DNA of 64,000 nucleotides from Phycisphaerales bacterium (GTDB lineage Bacteria; Planctomycetota; Phycisphaerae; Phycisphaerales; UBA1924). How positions within the stretch are numbered: position 1 is the stretch's first letter; every line of letters starts with the position of its first letter. Of this stretch, positions 18,189 through 27,301 are shown one piece after another. Under the pieces are notes generated by a model. It was not told the DNA's origin, searched no databases, and was given only the letters and a program-made list of their open reading frames with translations. Made by a program: the position numbers and the translations under genes. The stretch spans positions 186,001 through 250,000 of the forward strand of contig JANQQR010000002.1 in the NCBI GenBank assembly GCA_028289195.1, read 5' to 3'.

Positions 18189-19646
18189 ATGAACCGTTCC
18201 CAGTTGATCAACCTCGCTCTGATCGCCTGCGCCGCCGGCTCCGGGTGCGCGGGTGCCGAGCAAGCCCACCCGCACCAGGTCGGTGCGACGCACGCGAACG
18301 CGATGCAGGCTCGCCATTCGGCCGATGAGCCGGCGGCTCGCGAACAGGACTCCGTGCTGGCCGAGCGGACGCTGCAGCGGATTGATGACGAACTCGGCGC
18401 CCTCCGCAGGCGGGGAGCCGACGCCGGGGTGATCGCGGATTACGAGGTCTATCGCGAGTCGGTGAAGGCGATGCTGGAGCGCGAGCTCGAGTCGAATCAA
18501 GCACAGGCGACGGCGCGGGAGGCGTCGGGAACTGGGCTGAGTCCCGTAGAGCCGTACGAGCCTCGCCGCCCGACCCGGAACGGATCAGGTTCGGATGCGG
18601 ACCGAGAGTTCCGGGAGTCTCTCGGCGAGTTCGACGACTACCTGAGCAACGAGCAGGCCGAGGCGACGAGATGGGCACAGAGCGTTGAAGACGAGATCGA
18701 CGAACAGATGACCGATCTCGCGCAGGAGGCCGCCGCGGCTGTCGAGCGCCTACGCCAGAAGGGCATCAACGTCGATACCAGAACGCCGCCCGAGGGAGCC
18801 CAGGGAAGGGAGGGCCAGGAGGGGCTCGAGTCGCCAGAGTCAGATGGTGAGCAGCAAGGCACCCCCCCCGGCGCACAGGAAGAGCAAGGTTCGCAGCAAC
18901 AACAAGGCTCTCAGGAACAACGGGGTTCCCAAGGTCAACAGGGCTCTCAGGAACAGCAGGGTGCCCAAGGCCAGCAGGGGACTCAGCAGCAGCAGGGTCA
19001 GCAGTCTGCCTCGCAAGGTGGGCAGGGAGAACAAGGCGAGGGAGGACAGCAGGGGAATCAGAACGCGAGCGGCGCATCAAACCAGCAGCGTGCCGGCTCC
19101 GGCGCGAGCGGCGGGGGGGCAGCCGCCGATCATCAGGAGGGTGTGAACTGGGGTGAAGAGCCGGGTGACGGCGTTGGAGGCGCCGGTGAGCCGGACCCTG
19201 GAGACCAAACCGGCGAGGATAGAAAAGGCGAAAGTGCGGGTGAGGGCGGGAGTGGAGGCGCGCCGAAGGACGACCGATCGACAGACGACGGAGAAGATGA
19301 TGAGGGCACCGTCGGCGATGAACGCACCGGCGAAGGCCGGGGCGGCTCTCCTGAGGGTTCGGAAAGCGAATCCACCGGTCGAGGAACTGATGGGACCGGG
19401 AATCGCGAGGGCGGCTCCAAGAGCGGGGGAGGCAGCGGCTCCGAAGAGGGCGCCTCGGGAGGTGGCGGCAGCGGTCCCGGCGAAGAGAGCGACGAACAAG
19501 ACGAAGAAAAAGCCGCCAGGGACCGATCAGGCGCCGATGACGACATTGTGGCTCGGCAGCTCCGAGAGGCGGCCGAGCGTGAGACCGATCCGGAGCTCAA
19601 GCGGAAGCTCTGGGAGGAATACGACCGGTACAAGGGCAATCGGTGA
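18189..19646 (+). CDS. Low-complexity Gln/Gly/Ser-rich lipoprotein
   Basis: A 485-aa protein with signal peptide and lipobox (Cys20, GSGC) and an ordered N-terminal part (about 55-200) with helices and a coiled coil (LAERTLQRIDDELGALRRRG). Residues 215-460 are extremely low-complexity: QQGSQ-type repeats, then a Gly/Ser/Glu/Asp-rich tract. A short helical tail ends in ELKRKLWEEYDRYKGNR. The start ATG 18189 has AGGAAGG 3 bp upstream. It is first in the nine-gene plus-strand operon and overlaps the next gene (GTGA). Possibly a flexible or mucin-like periplasmic tether; function unknown. Confidence 0.8.
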   Translation: MNRSQLINLALIACAAGSGCAGAEQAHPHQVGATHANAMQARHSADEPAAREQDSVLAERTLQRIDDELGALRRRGADAGVIADYEVYRESVKAMLERELESNQAQATAREASGTGLSPVEPYEPRRPTRNGSGSDADREFRESLGEFDDYLSNEQAEATRWAQSVEDEIDEQMTDLAQEAAAAVERLRQKGINVDTRTPPEGAQGREGQEGLESPESDGEQQGTPPGAQEEQGSQQQQGSQEQRGSQGQQGSQEQQGAQGQQGTQQQQGQQSASQGGQGEQGEGGQQGNQNASGASNQQRAGSGASGGGAAADHQEGVNWGEEPGDGVGGAGEPDPGDQTGEDRKGESAGEGGSGGAPKDDRSTDDGEDDEGTVGDERTGEGRGGSPEGSESESTGRGTDGTGNREGGSKSGGGSGSEEGASGGGGSGPGEESDEQDEEKAARDRSGADDDIVARQLREAAERETDPELKRKLWEEYDRYKGNR

Positions 19647-20872
19647 ACTGCGCGCGGACATCGATCTTCCGGGTTGCGGTGACGGCGATAGCACTCGCGT
19701 GCGCGGGTGCCACGGTCGCGTGCTCGGGTGTTCCGGCGGGCTTCAAGCGCGTTCGGGCCACCGAACTCAACGTCGCGAGCACGCCGCCGCCCGAAGCCTC
19801 GATGCTCGATGTTGGAGTTTCGGTCGGCGAGCTGAAGGACCTGCGCGAGGGCGAACTGAAGAAGCTCGGCACCAACGACGACATCCGCGAGTCGGAGCGG
19901 TACTTCGTGCCGTACCACCTCAAGACGACGCTCGAGGAGAGCAACCATTGGGGCATCGTTCGAGTTGTTCCCGAGGGTCACGTCCCCGACCTGCACGTCT
20001 CGACGAGTCTCCACCGCTCCAACGGCCAGAAGCTGCAGGTCCACGTCGTCGCGAAAGACGGGATGGGCCGTGTCTGGCTCGACGAGAAGTACCACGCGGA
20101 CGGCGCCGCAGACTCGTATCTCGACGAGACCTCGCCCGGAGGCCAGGAGGCGTACCAGGATCTGTACAACACGATCGCGAACGACCTGTCGACCTTCGCG
20201 GAAGGGATCTCGCCACCGGAATCCGAGCGCATCCGGGAGGTGACCCGCCTCCGATTCGCGCGTGAGATGGTCCCGGAGGTGTACGACGACTATCTCGAGA
20301 GCGGGCCCGACGGCACGGTCACCGTTCGAAGGCTGCCGAGCAAGGACGATCCCATGATGGAGCGTGTCGCGAAGGTCCGCGATCGCGAGGAGATGTTCCT
20401 CGACACGCTCGACCTCTACTACGGCGGGTTCTACCAGAGCATGTGGGAGGCGTACGTCGACTGGAGACGCCTGAACCTCACCGAGCAGGTCGCGCTCAAG
20501 AAGATCAGACGGAGGGCGGTCGCGCGTGGTGTCGGGGGCGTGCTGCTCTTCGCCGCGGGTCTGGCACTCGGCATATCTACCAGCAGCAGCGCAGCAGGCG
20601 CGGCCGCGGGAGCGATGATCGTCATCGGCAGCCAGGTGGTCGTCGACGGGATCAACGTCTCGGCGCAGGCGGAGATCCACGCCGAAGCCATTGGGGAATT
20701 GGGCAGCTCATTCGGCGCGCAGATGCGCCCGACGGTGATCGAACTCGAAGGGAGACAGTACGAGCTGACGGGCAACGTTGCGGAGCAATACGAGGAGTGG
20801 CGCGAGATCCTCAGGCGGGTCTATCTCGAAGAAGAGGGGCTCGGCGTTGCTCCCGGCGCCGCCGACATGTGA
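19643..20872 (+). CDS. Lipoprotein with C-terminal Gly-zipper segment
   Basis: A 409-aa protein beginning with GTG that overlaps the previous stop (GTGA). Signal peptide and lipobox TVAC (Cys27). The middle region (about 50-290) is a mixed alpha/beta domain. It is followed by a Gly/Ala/Ser-rich hydrophobic stretch (about 292-332, VLLFAAGLALGIS...AAGAAAGAMIVIGSQ) resembling a glycine zipper, then a C-terminal alpha/beta tail. The family is not recognised. Lipid anchoring plus a membrane-inserting zipper could mean an outer-membrane part of the machine; this is inference. Confidence 0.8.
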   Translation: MNCARTSIFRVAVTAIALACAGATVACSGVPAGFKRVRATELNVASTPPPEASMLDVGVSVGELKDLREGELKKLGTNDDIRESERYFVPYHLKTTLEESNHWGIVRVVPEGHVPDLHVSTSLHRSNGQKLQVHVVAKDGMGRVWLDEKYHADGAADSYLDETSPGGQEAYQDLYNTIANDLSTFAEGISPPESERIREVTRLRFAREMVPEVYDDYLESGPDGTVTVRRLPSKDDPMMERVAKVRDREEMFLDTLDLYYGGFYQSMWEAYVDWRRLNLTEQVALKKIRRRAVARGVGGVLLFAAGLALGISTSSSAAGAAAGAMIVIGSQVVVDGINVSAQAEIHAEAIGELGSSFGAQMRPTVIELEGRQYELTGNVAEQYEEWREILRRVYLEEEGLGVAPGAADM

Positions 20873-20912
20873 CCCGGCGCGACAGCGCAGGCGAGCGTTC
20901 GAGGCTTTGACT

Positions 20913-23126
20913 ATGAAGCTCTCTATCAACTCGGGGGACGTGATCGGTGAGGTGTTCCAGCTCCGCGAGCGCCTCGTGTCGCAGCCGATGTCCGAGTTGT
21001 GGCGTGCGATCGATGTCACCCTCGGCGCCGAGCGACTGCTGCGCGTGTACGGATCTCGCTCGACTTTCGAAGGATCTGCCCTGCGAGCGATCGGGCCCGA
21101 GCAGGGCGCTTCTTCCAAGACCGACGGATGTCTTGCGCGGATCATCGAGACTCGGGAGGCCGACGGGCTCGTGCTGACCGTCTTTGACTCCGCCCCGGGC
21201 CGCGTGCTCTCGTCCGTCGAGGGGGCGGAACCGATGGCCTACCGAGACCTCGTCCGCCTTTCTCGCCCGATCGTCGAGGCCCTGCTCGGCATCCACGAGA
21301 TCGGCGTCGAGCACGGCCGCGTCGACGAAGACCATGTCATCGCCTCGGATTCAGGGTGGGTGCTGCTGCCGCCGGATGTGACTGTGCCCTCTCGACCGGA
21401 CGCGCAGATGCTCGGGAGGTTCTTGGCCGCGCGCCTGACTTCCGGGCATGACACGCTCGATGCCGGTCACCTCAACGACATGCCGGAACTGCTGCGATCC
21501 GGCCGGACGATCCCGGCGATGTTCGACGGCCTGATCCATGATCTGAGAGCCGTTCGTGTGGGTTCGGAGCCGATGCTGCTACGCCACGTCGTTGATCGAT
21601 TCGACCAGCTCGAGCGCCTGACTCAACGCGAGGGCGTCGATGGAGCGGCACCGGTTTCCGAGGATCGTGTGCCGAGATTCCTGATCGAAGCCGACAGCCC
21701 CGCACCGCCGCGCTCCCCGCGGCGCCGATGGCGGGCGATCGCGTACGTCGCGCCGACGATCGCGGCGCTCCTGCTCGTGGCGGTGATCGGCGTGGTGCGA
21801 CCGGGGTTGTCGGGCTCCGGCGGACCAGAGTCGGAGGAGTCGCGCGAGGTCGAGGTCGCAACCACCGCATCGCCAGGATCTGACACGCCGCCGCAGCCCT
21901 CGGAGGACGATCCATCCGAGGCCGACGCCGCATTGGAATCGCTGCTCGAGGCTCGCGCTGCAGCCGATGCAATCGGGGCATCGGCGTGGGCCGGGAAGGC
22001 GCACGCCGCCGCCGTCGAAGCGGCCGCGTCTGCCGATGCGCTCTACATGGAGCGCCGGTTCGAGGAAGCCGCGGCGGGCTACCGGGAGGCGGAGACCCTC
22101 TGGCGCGGGATCGTCGCGGTTTCGGAAGACTCGTTCGAGCGGTTGCTGGACTCCGGACGCGAGGCTCTCTCGCGAGCGGACGCGCAGAATGCGGGAGAGG
22201 CGTTTCGCGGTGCGTCATTGATCAAGCCCCAGAGCGAGGAGGCTCGGGTCGGCCTCGCTCGGTCCGCCACCATCGTGGAAGTGAGTGCCCGGCTCCGCTC
22301 CGGCGCCGGGCACGAGCGTGCCGGGCGCCTCGCGCTGGCGCTCGTGGAGTATTCCCGGGCGAGCGAGATCGATCGGTATGCCACGGAGGCATCGGAGGGC
22401 CGCGCGCGGGTCCTGCAGGCGATCGCTGATCGCGAATACCGCGACGTGTTGGGCAGGGGGCTCGCGGCATTCCACGAGGGGGATCCGGATCGCGCGATCG
22501 AGCTGCTGAGCGAAGCCGAGCGTCTCCGTCCGGGGGATGAGGCATCCAGGCTCCTGGTGATGGCCGGCGAGGAGTCACGCACCAGGCGCATCGCTGAGCT
22601 TGATGAAAGCGCTCGAACGCACGCACAAGACGAGCGATGGCAGCGAGCACGCGCCGACTACATCCGCATCCTCGAGATCGATCCGACGATCGCGTCGGCA
22701 CAGGATGGACGTCAGCGGTCGGAGACCATGATCCGGCTCGAGGTGTTCGCACGCGATTTCATCTCGAACCCAGACCTACTCCTGGAGCGCGAGACGCGAG
22801 ACGAAGGCCTCGAGCTTCTCGAGGAGCTGCGCGTCGTTGAGGGGATCGGGCCCCGCCTGCTCGAGCTGCGAGGGCAGCTGGCCGAACTCGTGCGTTCGGT
22901 CAAGACACCGCGCTCGGTCGTGTTGAATTCCGACGGCGCCACCGAGATCCAGATCTATCACGTCGGGAATTATGAGCCATTCCGGTCGCTCGATCTCGAA
23001 CTTCTCCCCGGCGTGTACACGATCGTCGGCTCACGCGACGGGTACCGCGATGTCCGTGTGACCCTCCGCGTCGAGCCAGCGGGTGATCCCGTGACGCTGA
23101 CTGTCGTCTGCTCGGAGCCGATCTGA
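20913..23126 (+). CDS. Membrane-bound pseudokinase with TPR-like and PEGA-like regions
   Basis: A 737-aa protein. Residues 8-240 retain the shape of a Hanks-type kinase but not its chemistry. The Gly loop is lost (DVIGEVFQLRERLVSQPMSEL), the HRDxKxxN loop reads HGRVDEDHV (134-142), and no DFG follows. A basic segment and one membrane helix (about 274-296) come next. Helical repeats of TPR type (about 330-640) follow, then a beta-rich PEGA-like C-terminus (about 672-737, LLPGVYTIVGSRDGYRDVRV). It is translationally coupled to the next gene (TGATG). Probably a regulatory or scaffold receptor of the assembly; ATP binding is doubtful. Confidence 0.83.
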   Translation: MKLSINSGDVIGEVFQLRERLVSQPMSELWRAIDVTLGAERLLRVYGSRSTFEGSALRAIGPEQGASSKTDGCLARIIETREADGLVLTVFDSAPGRVLSSVEGAEPMAYRDLVRLSRPIVEALLGIHEIGVEHGRVDEDHVIASDSGWVLLPPDVTVPSRPDAQMLGRFLAARLTSGHDTLDAGHLNDMPELLRSGRTIPAMFDGLIHDLRAVRVGSEPMLLRHVVDRFDQLERLTQREGVDGAAPVSEDRVPRFLIEADSPAPPRSPRRRWRAIAYVAPTIAALLLVAVIGVVRPGLSGSGGPESEESREVEVATTASPGSDTPPQPSEDDPSEADAALESLLEARAAADAIGASAWAGKAHAAAVEAAASADALYMERRFEEAAAGYREAETLWRGIVAVSEDSFERLLDSGREALSRADAQNAGEAFRGASLIKPQSEEARVGLARSATIVEVSARLRSGAGHERAGRLALALVEYSRASEIDRYATEASEGRARVLQAIADREYRDVLGRGLAAFHEGDPDRAIELLSEAERLRPGDEASRLLVMAGEESRTRRIAELDESARTHAQDERWQRARADYIRILEIDPTIASAQDGRQRSETMIRLEVFARDFISNPDLLLERETRDEGLELLEELRVVEGIGPRLLELRGQLAELVRSVKTPRSVVLNSDGATEIQIYHVGNYEPFRSLDLELLPGVYTIVGSRDGYRDVRVTLRVEPAGDPVTLTVVCSEPI

Positions 23127-25216
23127 TGGACGGCCGCCGCGAATTGCAACCACCGAGGATCGTTGAGCCCGTCGAGTACCTCTTGACGCGCGAGCGCAGG
23201 CGACAGGCGCTGCCCATACGCCCGTTCCTCCTCCCTGCGCTGATGCTGGCGATCTCGGCGATCGGAGTGGGGATCGGCTGGATCGGGCTGACATGGACAC
23301 GAGTCAACTTCGAGATTACCCCGGCGCCAGAGCGATTCAGCGTCTCGGGACCTCTGCCCCGATTCGAGATCTCGGGCTCGTGGCTCGTGCGTCCCGGCCA
23401 GCACACGATCCGTGCGAACGCGCCGGGATACCGGCCGCTTGAAGAAGCCGTCACGGTCGATTCCGGAGGAGCGGCAACGTTTGAGTTCGCGCTCCGGCCG
23501 CTCCCGGGACTCGTCACCGTGGAGGCGATCTCAGGAGCGGACGGTTCGGAACTCGAAGAGCTCGACGTTTCTCTCGACGGCCTCCCGATCGAGGCGCCGC
23601 GTTTCAGAGATTTCGAGGTAGAGCCCGGGACGTACTCGGTGCGAGTCGAGCATGCACGGCATCTGGCCGCCGAAGTGGAACTCGCCGTCGAGGGCTTCCA
23701 TCGACCCGAGCGGGTCGAGGTCATTCTCGAGCCCGACTGGGGCGACGTGCGGGTCGAGTCGATCCCGCTGGGGGCTGAGGTCAGGATCGACGGGACGAAG
23801 GTGGGGTTGACGCCGTGCACCGTCGAAGCGGATTCGGGCAGCCGGTTGTTCGAGGTGTTCGCGCCCGGCCACGAGACCTGGCGGGAGCAGATCGTCATCG
23901 CACCGGGATCAGACATGTCGCTCGAGGGCATCGTGTTGGAGCGCTTGAAGGGCCGCCTCAGCGTGGAAACCCTCCCGCCCGGGGCGTTCGTCATCGTCGG
24001 CGACGAGTACGCCGGCACGGCGCCCCTTGAACGCGCCGTCGCACCGAACGAGTCGGTGCTCGTGCGGGCGGTGCTGGAGGGGTATCAGCCCGCCGAGACC
24101 GCGGTACGCGTCGTGCCCGGCGGAGAGCGGCGCTGCCGCATCGAGCTGGTCCCGGCAGTCGAGTTCGTTGCGCTCTCTGTCACGCCTCGGGACGCGCTGG
24201 TGAGCATCGACGGGGGGCGTCCCATGCCCGCGGGGTCCGAGGTCGAACTGACGACCATCGAGCACACGCTGGAGTTCACCCGCGAGGGGTACCTCCCTGT
24301 CCGGCGTTCGGTCCGGGCCCGGCCGGGGTTGGAGCAGCGCCTCGTCGTGGCGCTCGACAAGGCCCCGCTCCCGAGGTTGGTCACTGCGTCCAACGGGTAC
24401 CGTCTGCGACGGATCGATTCGGGCTTGTTCACGATGGGGGCGTCTCGGGGTGAGCGGGGGCGCAGATCCAATGAGACACTGCGGAAGATCTCGCTCGAGC
24501 GATCGTTCGCGATCGGTGAGCGGGAGGTGACCAACGCCGAGTTCCTGAAGTTCGCCCCGGGTCACAGGTCCGGCGCAGCGGAACTCGCGATACTCGACAC
24601 CCCGGACCGGCCGGTCGTCGGGGTCTCTTGGGATGAGGCGGCGCGATTCTGCAACTGGCTCAGCGCGCAGGACGGGCTTGAGCCGGCGTACGAAGAGGTG
24701 GACGGAGTCATGCGGAGCGTGCGGCCGTTGACAATGGGGTACCGGCTCCCCACCGAGGCGGAATGGTCATATGTCGCGCGCGTGGGCGAGAAGGAGGCCC
24801 GGCAACGATTCCCGTGGGGCGACGAATTCCCGCCGCCTGACGGCGCTGGGAACTTCGCCGATGAGTCGTCCGCGCGTCTCGTGCCCGGCTGGCTCGAGGG
24901 CTACCAGGACGGGTTTGCGGGCACCGCTCCCGTCGCCTCATTCGATCCGAACACCCACCGCATCTACGACCTGGGCGGAAACGTGGCCGAGTGGTGCCAT
25001 GACCTGTATGCGACGTACACCTATGAGCCGGCCAAGACGTTGAGAGACCCGTTGGGTCCGGCGACCGGCACGCACCACGTCGTTCGCGGATCGAGTTGGC
25101 GCCATTCTTCGATGACAACACTGCGCGGCTCGTACCGTGACTACGCTGTTGAGCCGCGCGACGACCTCGGGTTCCGGATCTGCCGATATCTCGAGGAACA
25201 GGAGACGCCGGAATGA
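23126..25216 (+). CDS. PEGA-repeat protein with SUMF1/FGE-fold domain
   Basis: A 696-aa protein: a short cytoplasmic tail, one membrane helix (about 33-54), several PEGA-type beta modules (about 60-420, for example VESIPLGAEVRIDGTKVG and VETLPPGAFVIVGDEY), then a C-terminal SUMF1/formylglycine-generating-enzyme-fold domain (about 435-690: FTMGASRGE, EVTNAEFLKF, YRLPTEAEWSYVAR, DLGGNVAEW, VVRGSSWRH, GFRIC). The two Cys used by true FGE near the C-terminus are not in the expected place; only a Cys after LGFRI remains. It is therefore more likely a binding module than an active FGE. The start overlaps the previous stop. Confidence 0.85.
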   Translation: MDGRRELQPPRIVEPVEYLLTRERRRQALPIRPFLLPALMLAISAIGVGIGWIGLTWTRVNFEITPAPERFSVSGPLPRFEISGSWLVRPGQHTIRANAPGYRPLEEAVTVDSGGAATFEFALRPLPGLVTVEAISGADGSELEELDVSLDGLPIEAPRFRDFEVEPGTYSVRVEHARHLAAEVELAVEGFHRPERVEVILEPDWGDVRVESIPLGAEVRIDGTKVGLTPCTVEADSGSRLFEVFAPGHETWREQIVIAPGSDMSLEGIVLERLKGRLSVETLPPGAFVIVGDEYAGTAPLERAVAPNESVLVRAVLEGYQPAETAVRVVPGGERRCRIELVPAVEFVALSVTPRDALVSIDGGRPMPAGSEVELTTIEHTLEFTREGYLPVRRSVRARPGLEQRLVVALDKAPLPRLVTASNGYRLRRIDSGLFTMGASRGERGRRSNETLRKISLERSFAIGEREVTNAEFLKFAPGHRSGAAELAILDTPDRPVVGVSWDEAARFCNWLSAQDGLEPAYEEVDGVMRSVRPLTMGYRLPTEAEWSYVARVGEKEARQRFPWGDEFPPPDGAGNFADESSARLVPGWLEGYQDGFAGTAPVASFDPNTHRIYDLGGNVAEWCHDLYATYTYEPAKTLRDPLGPATGTHHVVRGSSWRHSSMTTLRGSYRDYAVEPRDDLGFRICRYLEEQETPE

Positions 25217-25383
25217 GACTCCGACTTCGGTCAGATCTTCGACTCCTGATGGTCGCCGCGGCTGTCGGGCTGGCACTCCTCGTGCTCGGTGCAGCACTCC
25301 CGCTGGCCTCGGCGCAGACGGGCGGATCGGCGACGCCTCAGATCGGCGCTGACCGCGCGGTGGACTTTCCTTACGACATGTGA
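25213..25383 (+). CDS. 56-aa secreted peptide
   Basis: A very small gene that overlaps the stop of the PEGA/SUMF1 gene (ATGA) and ends 27 bp before the next start. The product begins with three Arg, then a strong hydrophobic stretch (about 11-32: LLMVAAAVGLALLVLGAALPL) with a good signal-peptidase site ASA|Q. This leaves a mature peptide of about 22 residues with acidic/aromatic end DFPYDM. Coupling and a textbook signal peptide argue that it is real. It could be a small subunit, a secreted peptide, or a residual gene. Confidence 0.65.
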   Translation: MRLRLRSDLRLLMVAAAVGLALLVLGAALPLASAQTGGSATPQIGADRAVDFPYDM

Positions 25384-25410
25384 CACCACCAGATTCTCGC
25401 GGGACGGACG

Positions 25411-26214
25411 ATGAAGAGAAAGAGCTATATCGCATCAGAGTTCGTCGCGCAGGTCGTCGCGTTGGTGGTGATCGCCGCGACCGTCCATATCGCCTACGCG
25501 ATGGTGATCCGCCCACGCGCAGCGGCGGTCCTCGAGGCTCGAGAAGCGGCGCTCGAACAGGACCCGAGTTTCGTCGCCCCGCGGAGCTTCGTGGTGATCA
25601 TCCGGGACTTCGAGCAGGAAGCCTGCATCGTGCTGATGCTCTGGGCGTTCGCGATCATGGCCTACAAGGGCGTCCAGGTCGTGCGCGCCCGAGCCATGCT
25701 CTCATCGGCGATCGTCTCTCTGGCCGAGGGGATGCGGATCCTGCCCGAGGATTCGCGCAACATCCAGAGAGAGATCAACCTGCTGCCCGAGCCGCGGCGC
25801 CGTCAGCTCGTGCCTCGCGCGATGATGGCCGCGCTCCATCGGTTCGACTCGGCACGGAACATCCAGGACGTCTCGGAGGCGGCGCTCGCCACGTGCGACG
25901 CCGAGGGCGACCGGCTCGAGTCAGAGCTATCGCTGATTCGCTACATCGCGTGGGCGATCCCATCGGTCGGGTTCATTGGCACCGTGCGCGGCATCGGGGA
26001 AGCTCTCGGGAAGGCGCACAAGGCCGTCGAGGGCGACATCGGCCCCGTGACCGAGAGCCTGGGAGTGGCATTCAATTCGACGCTGATCGCGCTGCTCATC
26101 AGCATTCTCATCATGTTCCTGCTCCACCAGTTGCAACTGGCCCAAGAGCGGTACGTGCTGGATTCCAAGGCGTACTGCGAAGAGAAGCTGATCCGCCACC
26201 TGCACACGGGATGA
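25411..26214 (+). CDS. MotA/TolQ/ExbB proton channel family protein
   Basis: A 267-aa inner-membrane protein with four hydrophobic segments (about 9-31, 71-88, 168-190, 215-236). It has the family's conserved motif in helix 3 (AIPSVGFIGTVRGIGEAL) and a following SLGVAFNSTLIALLISI helix. It is the second proton-channel protein of the locus, without an adjacent ExbD. The two vWA proteins downstream each have one N-terminal membrane helix and may supply the ExbD/MotB-like partner. Family assignment is firm; the role is inferred. Confidence 0.88.
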   Translation: MKRKSYIASEFVAQVVALVVIAATVHIAYAMVIRPRAAAVLEAREAALEQDPSFVAPRSFVVIIRDFEQEACIVLMLWAFAIMAYKGVQVVRARAMLSSAIVSLAEGMRILPEDSRNIQREINLLPEPRRRQLVPRAMMAALHRFDSARNIQDVSEAALATCDAEGDRLESELSLIRYIAWAIPSVGFIGTVRGIGEALGKAHKAVEGDIGPVTESLGVAFNSTLIALLISILIMFLLHQLQLAQERYVLDSKAYCEEKLIRHLHTG

Positions 26215-26218
26215 TCGC

Positions 26219-27301
26219 GTGCCGATCCTAGCCTTCGACATTCACGACGCCGGTATCCGCGTTGCCCGACCCGGCGCCGACGAAACCCTGCGCGTCGATG
26301 GATCGTCACGCTGCAGCCCCGGCATCGCGATCGTGTCCGGCGGCTCGGTCACGACCGGCATGGAGGCAGAGCGTCGGGTCTGCTTCGCACCATCAGCCGT
26401 GCGTGACCAGTTCTGGCACACGCTCAGCGCGGACCGCCTGGATGCCAAAGATGCGCGCCTGGGAAACCACGCTGAACTCGCCCGTACCCACCTGCAACGG
26501 ATCTGTGAGGCCTTGCTCGAGAGTGGTGACCAGGCGGTCTTCGCCGTTTCAGCGGGCTACACCCCAAAGCAATTGGGCGTGATCGTTGCGATCGCGCGAG
26601 ATCTCGGCGTCGCGCTCGGGGGTCTGGTTCCGCGCCCGCTGGCGTGCGATGCGCAGGCGGTACAGGGAGAGAGATTCCTGTTCCTGGACCTCGGGCTCCA
26701 CGGGAGCGTTTCCTCCGTGGTGGAGGCTGTTGCTAGTGAAGACGGGGAACCGTGCCTGGCCATGGGTGAGTCGCAGGTCTGCCCGGAGGTCGGCATCCGC
26801 GCGCTCCGGCGTCGTTGGGTGAAAGCGATCGGCGGGGAGTTCCTCCGGACCTCGCGATTCGACCCGCTCCACGATGCCGGCACGGAGCAGCAACTCCACG
26901 AGATCGTTCAGGCGATGGCAGACTCTGTCGGTCCCGCCGACGCCGAACCGCTGGAACTCCGCGTCGAGGGACGATCGCACCAGGTCACGGTGACGCAGCG
27001 CCTCCTGGCCGACGCAACGCAGGACCTGATCCGGACGCTGACAGCGCACGTGCGCTCGGCGATCAAGGCCACCCCTGTCCGCGAGATCGTCATCGGAGGG
27101 GGGCCGGGCCGAGTGCCGGGCCTCGAACTCGCTCTGAGCCATCAAACCGACACACCGATCCGCTGGCTGGACCCGGGGGCTTCTGCGATGGAACTCGCAC
27201 GTCTCTGGCCTCAAGACTTTGAGCGTGCCCCCGAGCCCGGCGTCCCGTTCCACACGTGGCGCCGTGAGCCGCTCGCGCCTCGACCGGAGCCGGCCGAGTG
27301 A
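26219..27301 (+). CDS. ASKHA-fold (Hsp70/actin-like) ATPase-like protein
   Basis: A 360-aa protein starting at GTG 26219. It shows the three nucleotide-binding signatures of the Hsp70/actin fold: phosphate-1 strand-turn ILAFDIHDAGIRVA (3-16), phosphate-2 FLDLGLHGS (155-163) and adenosine motif VIGGGPGRVPGL (291-302). There is no signal peptide, membrane helix or Hsp70 substrate domain, so it is cytoplasmic. It is closest in layout to YegD/MreB-like members, but I cannot name the family. Overlap with the next gene (GTGA) ties it to the vWA pair and the MotA-like protein. Confidence 0.8.
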   Translation: MPILAFDIHDAGIRVARPGADETLRVDGSSRCSPGIAIVSGGSVTTGMEAERRVCFAPSAVRDQFWHTLSADRLDAKDARLGNHAELARTHLQRICEALLESGDQAVFAVSAGYTPKQLGVIVAIARDLGVALGGLVPRPLACDAQAVQGERFLFLDLGLHGSVSSVVEAVASEDGEPCLAMGESQVCPEVGIRALRRRWVKAIGGEFLRTSRFDPLHDAGTEQQLHEIVQAMADSVGPADAEPLELRVEGRSHQVTVTQRLLADATQDLIRTLTAHVRSAIKATPVREIVIGGGPGRVPGLELALSHQTDTPIRWLDPGASAMELARLWPQDFERAPEPGVPFHTWRREPLAPRPEPAE

